From: Lagopus muta
Taxonomy: Eukaryota > Chordata > Aves > Galliformes > Phasianidae
Direction: 5' to 3'
DNA length: 64,000 nt
NCBI RefSeq assembly: GCF_023343835.1
Contig: NC_064437.1
Span: forward strand, 46,716,967-46,780,966
The position numbers were made by a program, and so were the translations under genes. Numbering within the stretch: the first letter of the stretch is position 1; each line of letters opens with the position of its first letter. The notes beneath the pieces are model-generated. The model searched no databases, had not been told where the DNA came from, and saw nothing but the letters and a program-made list of their open reading frames with translations. Below are positions 63,852 through 64,000 of the stretch, piece after piece.

Positions 63852-64000
63852 ATGTTGCTCCTGGGAGCAGCAAGCGTTGTCCTCCTGATCTGTGTGGCTT
63901 GCCTGCTCTCCATCGCACAATGGAGAAAAAGGTCTGGAAAGGGGAAGATGCCTGAGGGACCAGCTCCCCTTCCCATCGTAGGGAACATGCTTCAGGTGAA
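63852..64000 (+). CDS. CYP2C45: CYP2C-family cytochrome P450, first exon, cut by the window end
   Basis: CYP2C enzymes are haem monooxygenases anchored in the endoplasmic reticulum that oxidise drugs, fatty acids and other lipids, mostly in liver. The visible 49 residues start MLLLGAASVVLL, a hydrophobic N-terminal anchor of about 22 residues. A basic stop-transfer stretch (QWRKRSGKGKMP) follows, then the proline-rich hinge PEGPAPLPIVGNMLQV, the PPGP-type signature of family 2 P450s. The start is fixed by the TATA box and the anchor. No splice donor is reached before the edge. The N-terminus closely resembles chicken CYP2C45 as I recall it (also named CYP2C18 in some annotations); a tandem paralogue is possible. 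Confidence 0.85.
   Translation, partial: MLLLGAASVVLLICVACLLSIAQWRKRSGKGKMPEGPAPLPIVGNMLQV

Overview
This window is nuclear DNA from a bird, most likely a galliform close to chicken. The interspersed repeats are almost all CR1 LINE fragments with the avian 3' ending, plus one Galluhop-type mariner relic. I see no mammalian SINEs. Genes are intron-rich, promoters sit in CpG islands, and the gene content matches the HELLS-CYP2C neighbourhood (chicken chromosome 6, human 10q23). It is not prokaryotic: there are no operons, CRISPR arrays or phage.

Layout: (1) 71-3716, minus strand: the first four coding exons of HELLS, an SNF2-family chromatin remodeller, with a CpG-island promoter carrying three CTCGCGAGA elements. 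(2) About 4-25 kb: a gene-poor stretch with CR1 fragments, simple repeats and a purine tract. (3) 25,181-52,652, plus strand: a nine-exon gene of about 615 codons, built here by matching splice phases. It resembles human C8orf58 (DUF4657-type) in its DSGVE motifs, leucine-rich coiled coil and tryptophan-containing basic segment. Mammals have nothing comparable in this interval, so it may be an ohnologue lost there. (4) 55,930-60,382, minus strand: a complete 12-exon ZP4, an egg-coat glycoprotein, predicted at 543 residues with signal peptide, trefoil, ZP domain, furin site and membrane anchor. (5) 60.8-63.7 kb: duplicated promoter-like blocks and the mariner relic. (6) 63,852-64,000, plus strand: the start of a CYP2C-family cytochrome P450, cut by the window end.

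The genes do not form a pathway. The two middle genes converge: the C8orf58-like gene probably ends near 54.3 kb and ZP4 ends near 55.9 kb on the other strand. Exon boundaries come from reading splice sites and checking phase by eye. All ZP4 and HELLS junctions keep frame. I found no multi-gene system; the best candidates for something undescribed are the C8orf58-like gene, its unusual splice sites, and the duplicated CYP2C upstream blocks.
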